From a virus: a stretch of 37,433 nt of DNA. The notes beneath the pieces were generated by a model. That model made no database searches, was not told the origin of the DNA, and saw nothing but the letters and a program-made list of their open reading frames with translations. Position 1 is the first letter of the stretch. Every line of letters begins with the position of its first letter. The translations under genes and the position numbers were made by a program. Positions 31,315 to 37,433 of the stretch are shown piece by piece. The stretch covers positions 1 to 37,433 of the IMG/VR virus record IMGVR_UViG_3300032304_001680; one strand, written 5' to 3'.

Positions 31315-31694
31315 TTCTATTTAGAGATTTCTCTCAAGGTTGACGTAGCTCCTACCAGCACATTGGGCTCGACGTACCAATGCCCCCTACGTTTAAATAC
31401 TTGGAACTTAAACGCACATATATCGTTCCTTGATATACACACCCCGCCACAGCTCACTAAGTGTCACCTTAATTGCAGAAGTTTATCTGTTTCCAGACCT
31501 TCGTTTCATCAAGCTCAATATGCTCAATGGAAAGAGTGGGATCTCAGCGACCTTTTCGCCTTTTTTAAGTGTTTGGCTTCACTTTGTTGTTAATTAAAAA
31601 AAACATATTGACCAGATTCGGCCACAGACTTAAATTATTCCCAACCACAAGAGTAATCTAAGTCTGGCTAGGTAACCCCTAGCCTTTCTTTTTT
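31315..31694 (+). ncRNA. Candidate structured non-coding RNA, ~380 nt
   Basis: No gene with a ribosome site exists in 31278-31740. On the plus strand successive perfect or near-perfect helices occur: 31344-31348 with 31387-31391, enclosing 31361-31366 with 31377-31382; 31390-31396 with 31408-31414; 31419-31424 with 31432-31437; 31547-31550 with 31556-31559 then six T; 31567-31571 with 31580-31584; and a long arm 31625-31640 with 31651-31666 (one mismatch). It ends with a strong intrinsic terminator valid only on this strand. A closing helix ACGGAAT (31204) with ATTCCGT (31308) could extend it 5'. TTGCAT/TAGATT at 31284-31310 is a weak promoter. No tmRNA, RNase P, tRNA, intron or retron signature is recognised. 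Confidence 0.6.
31666..31694 (+). terminator. Strong intrinsic terminator ending the candidate RNA
   Basis: GGCTAGG (31666-31672) pairs with CCTAGCC (31678-31684) around TAACC, followed by TTTCTTTTTT. The opposite strand has no T-run, so it terminates plus-strand transcripts only. No plus-strand gene exists upstream for many kilobases, which is the main reason to believe in a plus-strand RNA. Confidence 0.85.
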
Positions 31695-31740
31695 CGTCCA
31701 ACTAGAATCATTAAAAATATTCAGACTTTCAACAAAATTC

Positions 31741-32061
31741 TTAAGATGACTTAAGTTTAAACATTAATTCAACACAAGATGTCACTTCATACTTTTTAAG
31801 CATGTCTTCTAGGAACCCATCAGTTATGTCGTATTTGTCGTGCTTATAAACGCTTCGTGTAGGGCTTTTAGAGTTATCTGGTATGATGTTAAGGCTTAGT
31901 GGGATTTGTGCGCTTATAGCCCTGTTTACTTCGTCATTAAGGGCATGTACTGGTTTAGACTTCCAGTAGAACCAACCTGTTTTAATCTTATCTTGAGAAT
32001 AGAAGTCCCCGAATGTTTGTATTAAGGGGATTAAGCTAGAATTGTATTCTTGCCATGTCAC
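31741..32061 (-). CDS. Hypothetical 106-aa protein
   Basis: Mixed alpha/beta, Trp/Tyr-rich N-half ('FGDFYSQDKIKTGWFYWKSK'), and a helical C-end. It lies immediately right of the non-coding RNA region and its stop is 47 nt from the RNA terminator. No recognised family. Ribosome site is weak (ACGTG...ATG). Confidence 0.58.
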   Translation of the reverse strand: MTWQEYNSSLIPLIQTFGDFYSQDKIKTGWFYWKSKPVHALNDEVNRAISAQIPLSLNIIPDNSKSPTRSVYKHDKYDITDGFLEDMLKKYEVTSCVELMFKLKSS

Positions 32062-32086
32062 GTTATTAGGCTATCTCATTTAGATA

Positions 32087-32326
32087 CTATGTCAACTTTG
32101 TTTTAATGATCTTCTTAGCCTTAACCCATCCTTTTGGAATATGCATTATACAGCTATATTTATCGTTAGTCGTATCGTTGTTAAGGGCTATGGTTAAAAT
32201 ATCTTCGGTTTCATGTATAAGAATACCAACAGATTTAATTATAGCTAGTTCTGGTCTGACTTCTAAAGTGTCAATCCATGAGTCTTGACTTTGTGCATCA
32301 TTCCATTCTATGTATATGATTTTCAT
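32087..32326 (-). CDS. Small phage protein of 'YIEW-D' type
   Basis: 79 aa. 'MKIIYIEWNDAQSQDSWIDT' then a beta-rich middle and 'IMHIPKGWVKAKKII'. This 'V-W-D----GW' start and 'IPK--I' end is common in small early phage proteins; function unknown. GAGG 6-7 nt before ATG, 6 nt after the metallophosphoesterase stop. Confidence 0.68.
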   Translation of the reverse strand: MKIIYIEWNDAQSQDSWIDTLEVRPELAIIKSVGILIHETEDILTIALNNDTTNDKYSCIMHIPKGWVKAKKIIKTKLT

Positions 32327-32332
32327 AAAACC

Positions 32333-33283
32333 TCAACAGTGTATAAATCTAGCGCCATATTGATCTAACCAACCAAATCCTAAGGTGTAATCAGATAGCT
32401 TTTGTGAGTTATAAGATAGTGCCTTTGCATTTGGGTCTCCCAGAAATCCAGCGTTAAGCTCCCAGAATGTTTGATTCTGAAATCTTCTAAACGACACACC
32501 ACCTCGATGTATATGGCCACAGACTGCGTTCATTAACATATAGTCTCTGTGATCGCCTAATTTACTTCTGTATCCATGTAGAAAAGCTATCCCATCAACA
32601 ATATACTCTTGTCTTGGGTCGTGTATTGTAGTCACGTTTTGAAAAGTCATGATTTGTTTTAAATGTTTAGCTACAACATGTTCCATTGCAGGATTTAATT
32701 CTAAGGTTCTTTTTGCTGCTCTAATATCGTGATTACCGAGTAATTGAACACACTCAGCTTTCGGACATATTTGTTGTAGAGTTTGCCACATTTTAGTAGC
32801 TCCCTCTATAGCCAGTGTTTCTTCTTCTAAAGGACTATATACATTTAATGAACGTGGAAACTTTGAATGAGCATATTGATCATAAAGATCGCCAACTTGA
32901 ACAATTCTTTCAACTTCATGCTTTCTTGCAAACTCATAAAGCTTTTCTAATGTAGGTTCATGAATAAAAGGAAAATGAGTGTCGCCTATGATTAATGTGT
33001 TTTTATAAACAGGGTTTTCTATTGTCTTGACAGGTACGTGCTCTAAAACAGCCTCGGTTATTGGTTTATAGAATGGACTTACTTCATATTTGTTCTTAGG
33101 CGCTCGTGGTGATTCTAATCCAGCCGCATGAATCATGGTCGAATAACTACCATAGTAAAGATCAATCAACGCTTTACCGTTGCGAACTTTTTTTATAAAT
33201 TCGTCTCGTGTTGGCGTGTAACCAAGCTCTACAGCTATATCTATTAACAACCTAATTAATTCATGCTGATCTATTTTTGACAT
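32333..33283 (-). CDS. Metallophosphoesterase with N-terminal homing-endonuclease-type repeat
   Basis: 316 aa from ATG 33283, which follows AGGGG by 5 nt; a GTG two codons earlier is possible. Residues 18-58 ('ELGYTPTRDEFIKKVRN', 'YGSYSTMIHAAGLESP') match the homing-endonuclease-associated (HNH) repeat, a small DNA-binding unit. Residues 95-300 are a calcineurin-like phosphoesterase: GDTH, VGDLYD, LGNHD, and CGHIHRGG supply the metal ligands. The fusion suggests a phosphodiesterase or nuclease directed to DNA. It is the longest gene of the leftward block. Confidence 0.82.
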   Translation of the reverse strand: MSKIDQHELIRLLIDIAVELGYTPTRDEFIKKVRNGKALIDLYYGSYSTMIHAAGLESPRAPKNKYEVSPFYKPITEAVLEHVPVKTIENPVYKNTLIIGDTHFPFIHEPTLEKLYEFARKHEVERIVQVGDLYDQYAHSKFPRSLNVYSPLEEETLAIEGATKMWQTLQQICPKAECVQLLGNHDIRAAKRTLELNPAMEHVVAKHLKQIMTFQNVTTIHDPRQEYIVDGIAFLHGYRSKLGDHRDYMLMNAVCGHIHRGGVSFRRFQNQTFWELNAGFLGDPNAKALSYNSQKLSDYTLGFGWLDQYGARFIHC

Positions 33284-33349
33284 CTGCACCCCTAATTATC
33301 ATTTAGAGGTGTTTTTAAATTTAAGACAATTTAAGATTTAATAATGCAG

Positions 33350-33562
33350 TTAGTTATAAACTAATAGATCTTCTTTGTTTAGGTGTCTGAATTGGTCAAT
33401 TATATAGTCTCTGTCATAATCGCCATAAACTAATTCAACTAAAAATTTAAGAATCTCACTTTGATTTTTTAGTATATTAAGATCAGTTTCAACTTGCTGT
33501 AATAGGTAAATCTCGTTGATAATTTTTGATTGTGTTCTGATTTTATCTATACCAGCGATCAT
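33350..33562 (-). CDS. Hypothetical 70-aa helical protein
   Basis: Heptad-like hydrophobics ('IINEIYLLQQVETDLNILKN') and an acidic C-end. ATG overlaps the stop of the 27-codon gene at 33559 (ATGA). No family recognised. Confidence 0.6.
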   Translation of the reverse strand: MIAGIDKIRTQSKIINEIYLLQQVETDLNILKNQSEILKFLVELVYGDYDRDYIIDQFRHLNKEDLLVYN

Positions 33563-33642
33563 CTTGCCGCCAAATCTGATAGTTCAGTTTCATTAGGTAT
33601 ATTAGGAATGTGATCAAATCCATCAAGGTCTATAGTTTGCAT
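33559..33642 (-). CDS. 27-aa micro-protein or leader peptide
   Basis: GGAG lies 7 nt before ATG, and its stop overlaps the next ATG by 4 bp. Acidic (DLDGFDHIPNIPNETEL). It is the first ORF after the promoter at 33662-33689, so it could be a leader peptide coupling translation of the operon. Confidence 0.5.
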   Translation of the reverse strand: MQTIDLDGFDHIPNIPNETELSDLAAR

Positions 33643-33661
33643 ATTTACTCCGATGAGCAGA

Positions 33662-33689
33662 AATATAAACTAATAATAAATTGTTACAA
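33662..33689 (-). promoter_or_regulatory. Promoter for the main leftward operon
   Basis: On the minus strand TTGTAA (33689-33684), a 16-nt spacer and TATATT (33667-33662) make a good sigma70-type promoter. Transcription would begin near 33655, just ahead of the 27-codon ORF. Confidence 0.55.
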
Positions 33690-33711
33690 GAAAATAATTT
33701 AACACAGGGTA

Positions 33712-33751
33712 GAAAATACAAAAATTGCTCTTTGTTTCGGGTACAAAAAGC
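33712..33751 (-). terminator. Intrinsic terminator after the first leftward gene
   Basis: On the minus strand 33751-33743 pairs with 33735-33727 (9 bp including one wobble) around a 7-nt loop, followed by the T-rich 33726-33712. It separates the 50-aa first gene from the operon promoter and could be a point of antitermination control. Confidence 0.68.
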
Positions 33752-33782
33752 AAAACCACACTTAGCAAGTGATACGACGCAC

Positions 33783-33935
33783 TTACTGAGTAGACCATCC
33801 CAGATTTTTAGCCTGTTGCCAAGATTCAAATGAAATAGTCTTTTTTCCATTTGTTAATTGAAACACTCGGTCACCCTTTGCAAATACATAAGAACCTTTA
33901 AAATAACCCTTAACTTTTGGATTAATCCAGATCAT
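33783..33935 (-). CDS. 50-aa basic protein, first leftward gene
   Basis: The ATG at 33935 is chosen because AGGGG lies 5 nt upstream; the frame extends further up without a ribosome site. Basic and aromatic ('NPKVKGYFKGSYVFAKGDRV') with a C-terminal KKTISFESWQQAKNLGW that looks like a KTI-type small DNA-binding or SH3-like beta protein. It has its own promoter and terminator, typical of an immediate-early regulator. Function not known. Confidence 0.62.
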   Translation of the reverse strand: MIWINPKVKGYFKGSYVFAKGDRVFQLTNGKKTISFESWQQAKNLGWSTQ

Positions 33936-33955
33936 AAACACCCCTATTTTTATAC

Positions 33956-33984
33956 AAAATAACAGTATCTTATTATTCACTCAA
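33956..33984 (-). promoter_or_regulatory. Leftward promoter in the divergent control region
   Basis: TTGAGT (33984-33979), a 17-nt spacer and TATTTT (33961-33956) on the minus strand, about 20 nt before the start of the 50-aa gene. Confidence 0.45.
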
Positions 33985-33985
33985 G

Positions 33986-34012
33986 AATTATCTTGATTTG
34001 ATACAGATAATT
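33986..34012. promoter_or_regulatory. Operator-like dyad in the divergent control region
   Basis: AATTATCT (33986-33993) and AGATAATT (34005-34012) form a perfect 8-bp inverted repeat with an 11-bp spacer, adjacent to the leftward -35 box. A second palindrome ACTTAAGT lies at 34019-34026. The region separates the leftward from the rightward genes, so a repressor or one of the three GerE HTH proteins may bind here. No good rightward -35/-10 pair could be assigned. Confidence 0.5.
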
Positions 34013-34043
34013 ATTAAGACTTAAGTTATATAAAAGGACTTAT

Positions 34044-34301
34044 ATGCACTTAGAGAAGATAAAATCTACACTACAGACGTGGCCTACTACGTTTTATGAT
34101 CGTTTTAAACGAAAACTACGCAAAGACGAGCTTATTGCAGCAATGGAACAAAAGCTTGATGAATTACAACAAGAATCCATCAAAACTCAGTTCATTAATT
34201 ATTCTGCATTAGAACTTCATGAAGCTATAGATTACCTAAAGGATAATAAGTTTGAGTTCTTAGACAACGGGTCAATTTTCGACAAAAAGGCTAAGAAATG
34301 A
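34044..34301 (+). CDS. Hypothetical 85-aa protein, first rightward gene
   Basis: AAAGGAC 7 nt before ATG. Helical with a basic N-part ('TFYDRFKRKLRKDELIAAME') and acidic end; stop overlaps the next ATG (ATGA). No family recognised. Its place beside the control region suggests an early or regulatory protein. Confidence 0.66.
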   Translation: MHLEKIKSTLQTWPTTFYDRFKRKLRKDELIAAMEQKLDELQQESIKTQFINYSALELHEAIDYLKDNKFEFLDNGSIFDKKAKK

Positions 34302-34489
34302 ACTTAGATCAATTCCCTAAACATAAGAAATTAATGAACGATATAGAACTCAGATATTTAACTGATGCTTTAAAGCTATCAGACAACGACATACCTAAGA
34401 CTATTAAGTTAACACAGATACCCAGAGCTACACTCTATCGTATGCTTAAGAAATATAACCTGCATATTTATGCAAGAATGGACGCATAG
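34298..34489 (+). CDS. Fis-type HTH DNA-binding protein
   Basis: 63 aa with a C-terminal Fis/HTH_8 motif: 'RYLTDALKLSDNDIPKTIKL' then TQIPRATLYRMLKKYNL, the pattern in which the last 'R-TLY--LKK' helix reads DNA. Such single-domain proteins include phage NinH and some transcription activators. Coupled to both neighbours. It may switch on the rightward genes or assist packaging. Confidence 0.72.
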   Translation: MNLDQFPKHKKLMNDIELRYLTDALKLSDNDIPKTIKLTQIPRATLYRMLKKYNLHIYARMDA

Positions 34490-35157
34490 TGAGATACATT
34501 AAGGCATTATTTGGAAAATATGACCATAAATGGACTGAACCACCTAAGAATACTCAAGGATTAACTAGATTTCTAGTTGGTAATGATTGGCATATAGGCT
34601 CTAAATATCAGGACAACCCATTTATCACTGAAACTCTTTATGATATTCTCTCAACGCCTGTTGACCCTTACTTGGTATTAAACGGAGATATATTTGATTT
34701 TACCTGTGCACCAAAAAGCGAATTACCCCATCTTTATAGACTTTATGAAAAGACTAGGGCTCATTTAGGTAATAGGTTAATAAGCGGTAACCACGACACC
34801 AAAAAGCCACACTCAACTGATTTAATATTAGAAACAGGAAGCGGCAAAAGAGTATTGTTTGAACATGGTGATTTAATATCAGATCATGCAAAGTGGGCTA
34901 AATACCGAGAAAGAGAACATGGCGCGTCTAACTTTAAATTATTTCAGACAGCTTTATTTGATAATATGGATTGGGTTAAATCTAAACGACCATTACCAAA
35001 AGGATTTATTGAAAGAGCTTCTCAAAGACTTCACGACCTTAATTGTGATGTGTTAGTTGTAGGACACTTTCATGTAGAATCAGAACGTAGATATAATTTT
35101 AATCGCAAGACTATTGTTATTTTACCAGCTCACAGACTAAACAAGGTATGGTTATGA
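34489..35157 (+). CDS. Calcineurin-like metallophosphoesterase
   Basis: 222 aa, GTG start overlapping the HTH stop (TAGTG). Metal ligand motifs in order: 'NDWHIG' (D-x-H), 'NGDIFDF' (GDxxD), 'SGNHD', 'FEHGD', 'VVGHFHVE' (GHxH). Length and order resemble LpxH/UDP-diacylglucosamine-hydrolase-like and YfcE-like phosphoesterases; phage members are proposed to process nucleotides or DNA ends. This is the second such enzyme in the genome; it lacks the N-terminal repeat of the one at 32333. Confidence 0.8.
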   Translation: MRYIKALFGKYDHKWTEPPKNTQGLTRFLVGNDWHIGSKYQDNPFITETLYDILSTPVDPYLVLNGDIFDFTCAPKSELPHLYRLYEKTRAHLGNRLISGNHDTKKPHSTDLILETGSGKRVLFEHGDLISDHAKWAKYREREHGASNFKLFQTALFDNMDWVKSKRPLPKGFIERASQRLHDLNCDVLVVGHFHVESERRYNFNRKTIVILPAHRLNKVWL

Positions 35158-35360
35158 TTTATACTCGTATCATATCATCTGACATCACTAAAACCATTGA
35201 GATAGATAGAGTTGATGTAATGCCTACAGAGTGTCCTTTGATTAAGCTAAATGATAATAGTTCTCAATTAGAGCATAATGAAAACTTATACAAAGACGAT
35301 TTAACTATAAGTAAATCTAATGATGTTAATGAGAATGATTCTCAACTGTCAAAAGAATAG
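35154..35360 (+). CDS. Hypothetical 68-aa acidic protein
   Basis: Start at ATG 35154 overlaps the previous stop (ATGA), with AAGG 7 nt upstream; ATG 35148 in frame is less well spaced. Asn/Asp/Ser-rich C-half, probably disordered. No family recognised. Confidence 0.55.
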   Translation: MIYTRIISSDITKTIEIDRVDVMPTECPLIKLNDNSSQLEHNENLYKDDLTISKSNDVNENDSQLSKE

Positions 35361-35369
35361 CGGTTTTCT

Positions 35370-35816
35370 ATGGCTAGACCTGTAGGAAGAAGAAATGCAA
35401 AAAGTTATCTAGCTGTAGCAGAACTTGAAAGACTCAAGATAAATCCTTTTGAAGAATTAATGAAATGCTTGGCAGAAATTGATGATGTAGTTAAGAAAAA
35501 TATAGAATCTTATGAAAAAATGAGGGGATACAGCGATAAAAGCGACGCTGGTTCTCAATATTTGTCTAACGCACTCAGAGGACTAAATGACAAGGCTTCA
35601 ATATATATGAATTTATCTAAGTTCAAATATCCTACTTTAAGCGCAGTTGCTATAAAAGATTACTCTGATGATGATTCACCTTTAAAGCCAGTGAACACTG
35701 AAGAAGCTATAAAGATCATAAAATCAGACCCTTTTAATATAAAAAATGAAGATATTGTTAATTCTATGAAAGAAATCAGAAATATAGAGTTTTTACCAGA
35801 GGGAAACAAAAAATGA
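35370..35816 (+). CDS. Terminase small subunit-like protein
   Basis: This 148-aa protein begins '[20 protein letters not shown]' followed by [16 protein letters not shown], the basic 'RPxGxxN' plus helical 'NPFE-L' start often seen in small terminase-like phage proteins. Followed by HNH then terL, the expected order. It would recognise the packaging site and regulate the large subunit. No clear HTH is visible, so assignment rests on position and start pattern. Confidence 0.65.
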   Translation: MARPVGRRNAKSYLAVAELERLKINPFEELMKCLAEIDDVVKKNIESYEKMRGYSDKSDAGSQYLSNALRGLNDKASIYMNLSKFKYPTLSAVAIKDYSDDDSPLKPVNTEEAIKIIKSDPFNIKNEDIVNSMKEIRNIEFLPEGNKK

Positions 35817-36226
35817 AAAGATTTTATGATAAAGTATATCCAGAACCAAATACAGGATGCTGGTTGTGGGCTGGTAGCAGGTTTAAAACAGGCTATGGCG
35901 GATTTATGCTTAACGGGAAAAACACCAGAGCGCACAGGGTTTCTTATTACTTAAAACACAACTTCATGACTCCGTCATTTGTAGATGTTTGCCATAAGTG
36001 CGACAACAGATTGTGCGTAAATCCAGATCATTTATGGCTTGGAACAAGAAAACAAAATTTACAGGACGCGAGAGATAAAAAAAGAATGAATCAATGGGAT
36101 AAATCAATTTGCAGCAATGGACACGCTTATAATAAAGACAACACTTATATCAACTCAAACGGGAATAAAGAATGTAAGCTTTGTATAAAAGAAAGAAACA
36201 AACGATACCATGCAAAGTTTGATTGA
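35813..36226 (+). CDS. HNH endonuclease between small and large terminase
   Basis: This 137-aa protein is of the HNH_3/homing type: '[19 protein letters not shown]', '[14 protein letters not shown]', then [20 protein letters not shown] with the metal- and nucleic-acid-binding residues, and a C-terminal Cys-rich tail ('[10 protein letters not shown]', CKLC). ATG overlaps the small-terminase stop (ATGA); its end overlaps terL by 17 bp. HNH proteins beside terminases often assist packaging by nicking; a mobile-gene origin is also possible. Confidence 0.83.
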   Translation: MKRFYDKVYPEPNTGCWLWAGSRFKTGYGGFMLNGKNTRAHRVSYYLKHNFMTPSFVDVCHKCDNRLCVNPDHLWLGTRKQNLQDARDKKRMNQWDKSICSNGHAYNKDNTYINSNGNKECKLCIKERNKRYHAKFD

Positions 36227-37433
36227 CTTAGCAGAGATACATAGGGATTTACACCAGAGGTTTAAACCACATGAGGGACAAGTTCCCATAGGTAGAGCTA
36301 TTTTGTATGAAAAATGCAAAAAAGTATTTGCTAACTGTGGTCGCAGTTTTGGCAAAAGCAAAATAAATGCTTATTTACACGCCAGAATAGCGAGAGAAAA
36401 TGAAAACTCTACAAATTATATTTTTTTACCCTTTTTAACTCAAGGAAAAGAAGTTTACTGGACTCCTAAGCTATTACAGCAATTAATACCAGAAGATGAA
36501 ATCTTATCTATTAATAACACTGAAATGCGTATTATATTGACTAATGGTTCTCAAATAAAAGTTTGCGGAGCTGATAACGTAGAGTCTTACCGTGGTGTTA
36601 AGCCTAACCCGAACAGCATTATAACATTTGAAGAAGCTAAAGACCTAAAAAGAGAGTTTATAGACGCTTTTTTGCCAAATTTATCAGTAAATGACCCAAT
36701 TTTGTTTATTGTTGGAACTCCGCCAGAGTTTGAAAGCCCGTTTACAGAGTTTATGGAGTTAGCAAAAAATAGTCCTGAATGGCGTTACTTTCATGCTCCA
36801 ACAAGTACAAATCCTTATGTAAGCAAGAAATTTATAGAAGATGAACGCATCAGATTAACCAATATAGGCGAAGAAGAAACATTCTTAAGAGAATACGAAG
36901 CTATTTTTGTTAAGGGTGGAAAAAAAACTATCTACCCTCAATTCCTTAAACTTAGCCCTCAAAGATTAGATGAGATATTACCTATTGATTTAAACAAATG
37001 GGAGTTATGGGTATCGCATGACCCTGCATCAACTAGTATTTATGGGGTATTGTTTGCTCTATTTAATCCATATTCCAAGAAGATTATAGTCATAGATGAG
37101 ATCTACGAATCAGAACCATCTAAGATGACTGCTAAAGAAATAAACAAAGCAATTAAAGAAAAGCTTAAACCTTACAAGGATAAAGTTAAGACTATTAATT
37201 ATTGTTATGATGAGGCCGCTGCATGGCTTAAAAATGAAATGGGTGAAGTGGCTCCCGATGTTTGGTTGATACCAAGTCAAAAGGCTAGATTTAGAGTAGA
37301 TGGATACATTAACTTAGTTAGAGCTGTTCTAAATGCTGAACTTCTTAGTTTCAATGGTGAGTGTAAGAGCTTTATTAAAGAGCATGAGGAGTATTCAAAA
37401 GATGATAATGGTCGTATTCCAAAGCGTGATGAC
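36210..37433 (+). CDS. terL: Terminase large subunit, N-terminal part (continues at 1)
   Basis: The gene runs across the circle join to 270, giving 456 aa in all. Motifs of the packaging ATPase are present: Walker A GRSFGKS (44-50), Walker B-like ITFEE (138-142), coupling motif VGTPPE (168-173). The nuclease part follows: SHDPA (269-273), IVIDEIYE (293-300), YDEAAAWL (333-340), and KRDDH (405-409). Walker B has Glu-Glu where Asp-Glu is usual. It cuts concatemers and drives DNA into the head. ATG 36210 lies inside the HNH 3' end; no later start keeps the ATPase. Confidence 0.94.
   Translation, partial: MQSLIDLAEIHRDLHQRFKPHEGQVPIGRAILYEKCKKVFANCGRSFGKSKINAYLHARIARENENSTNYIFLPFLTQGKEVYWTPKLLQQLIPEDEILSINNTEMRIILTNGSQIKVCGADNVESYRGVKPNPNSIITFEEAKDLKREFIDAFLPNLSVNDPILFIVGTPPEFESPFTEFMELAKNSPEWRYFHAPTSTNPYVSKKFIEDERIRLTNIGEEETFLREYEAIFVKGGKKTIYPQFLKLSPQRLDEILPIDLNKWELWVSHDPASTSIYGVLFALFNPYSKKIIVIDEIYESEPSKMTAKEINKAIKEKLKPYKDKVKTINYCYDEAAAWLKNEMGEVAPDVWLIPSQKARFRVDGYINLVRAVLNAELLSFNGECKSFIKEHEEYSKDDNGRIPKRDD
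37311..37433. repeat. Direct terminal repeat, right copy (circle closure)
   Basis: Identical to 1-123. See the left copy for interpretation. The unique sequence is therefore 37,310 bp. Confidence 0.95.

Noticed and set aside
31363-31593. Plus-strand 76-codon ORF inside the structured non-coding region
   Set aside because: No ribosome site, composition unlike other proteins here (Cys/His/Leu-rich, low Lys), and it spans several RNA helices. Treated as chance.
31280-31700. tmRNA, RNase P RNA, tRNA, group I/II intron or retron RNA
   Set aside because: No acceptor-like pairing with TTCGA arm, no conserved catalytic core motifs, no domain V-like hairpin, no reverse transcriptase in the window.
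33623-33850. Minus-strand 75-codon ORF
   Set aside because: Runs through the terminator and promoter at 33662-33751 and overlaps two better-supported genes. No ribosome site.
34013-34043. Rightward sigma70 promoter
   Set aside because: AT-rich boxes (TATATA at 34027, GATAAT at 34006) exist but none has a -35 box at proper spacing, so none is assigned.
1-37433. CRISPR array, integrase/attachment site, insertion sequence, tRNA genes
   Set aside because: Read for repeated spacer-repeat units, tyrosine/serine recombinase motifs, transposase motifs and cloverleaf patterns; none seen. Weak tRNA-like sequences could be missed by eye.

Overview
The window is a complete, circularly closed genome of a tailed double-stranded DNA phage. 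Bases 1-123 are repeated exactly at 37311-37433, and the large terminase gene reads in frame through the join, so the unique circle is 37,310 bp. It is AT-rich and densely coded, with many 4-bp stop/start overlaps and clear purine-rich ribosome binding sites. Portal, scaffold, I-domain-bearing coat protein, tail adaptor/nozzle-like proteins and internal (ejection) proteins are present, but no tail tube, sheath or tape measure, so short-tailed (podovirus) morphology is inferred. No integrase, classical repressor, tRNA, polymerase, helicase or primase is seen. The host is Gram-negative-like: Sec signal peptides, a lipoprotein and a spanin-like pair are present. Secreted fibres with 'SGGGTGL' motifs recall the secreted tail-fibre-like adhesins of Bdellovibrio relatives, but that host assignment is only a guess.

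Layout. The plus strand carries the late genes from 34.0 kb through the circle join to 24.5 kb. First come a small block (Fis-type HTH, metallophosphoesterase) and the packaging genes (small terminase-like, HNH, large terminase). Next are portal, scaffold, coat and decoration-like protein, closed by a strong terminator at 5.5 kb. A fibre module at 5.5-12.7 kb follows, in which three successive fibre-like proteins carry Sec signal peptides. The lysis/cell-wall block at 12.7-15.3 kb has a permuted NlpC/P60-like protein, several membrane proteins, an out-of-frame embedded lipoprotein and a TIGR02594-like endolysin. Tail and ejection genes fill 15.4-24.5 kb.

The minus strand carries a leftward, presumably early, block from 33.9 to 24.5 kb. 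It contains many small proteins (27-110 aa), an Erf-type recombinase, two HNH nucleases, a metallophosphoesterase with an N-terminal homing-endonuclease-type repeat, zinc-ribbon peptides, a chain of overlapping membrane micro-proteins and three stand-alone LuxR/GerE-type HTH proteins. Leftward and rightward blocks diverge from a 108-bp AT-rich control region at 33.94-34.04 kb containing an operator-like dyad, and converge tail-to-tail at 24.54 kb.

The most unusual items are: (1) a 460-bp non-coding stretch at 31.28-31.74 kb, which on the plus strand looks like a roughly 380-nt structured RNA ending in a strong intrinsic terminator inside the minus-strand block; (2) three tandem signal-peptide-bearing fibre proteins; (3) a VRR-NUC nuclease gene flanked by two GerE HTH genes, with an identical TGAGCATATAAT element 6 nt before the start codons of the nuclease and one HTH, predicting leaderless transcripts; (4) four helically phased GAACGRA-like iterons before the recombinase operon; (5) an attenuator-like RNA structure at 27.6 kb.
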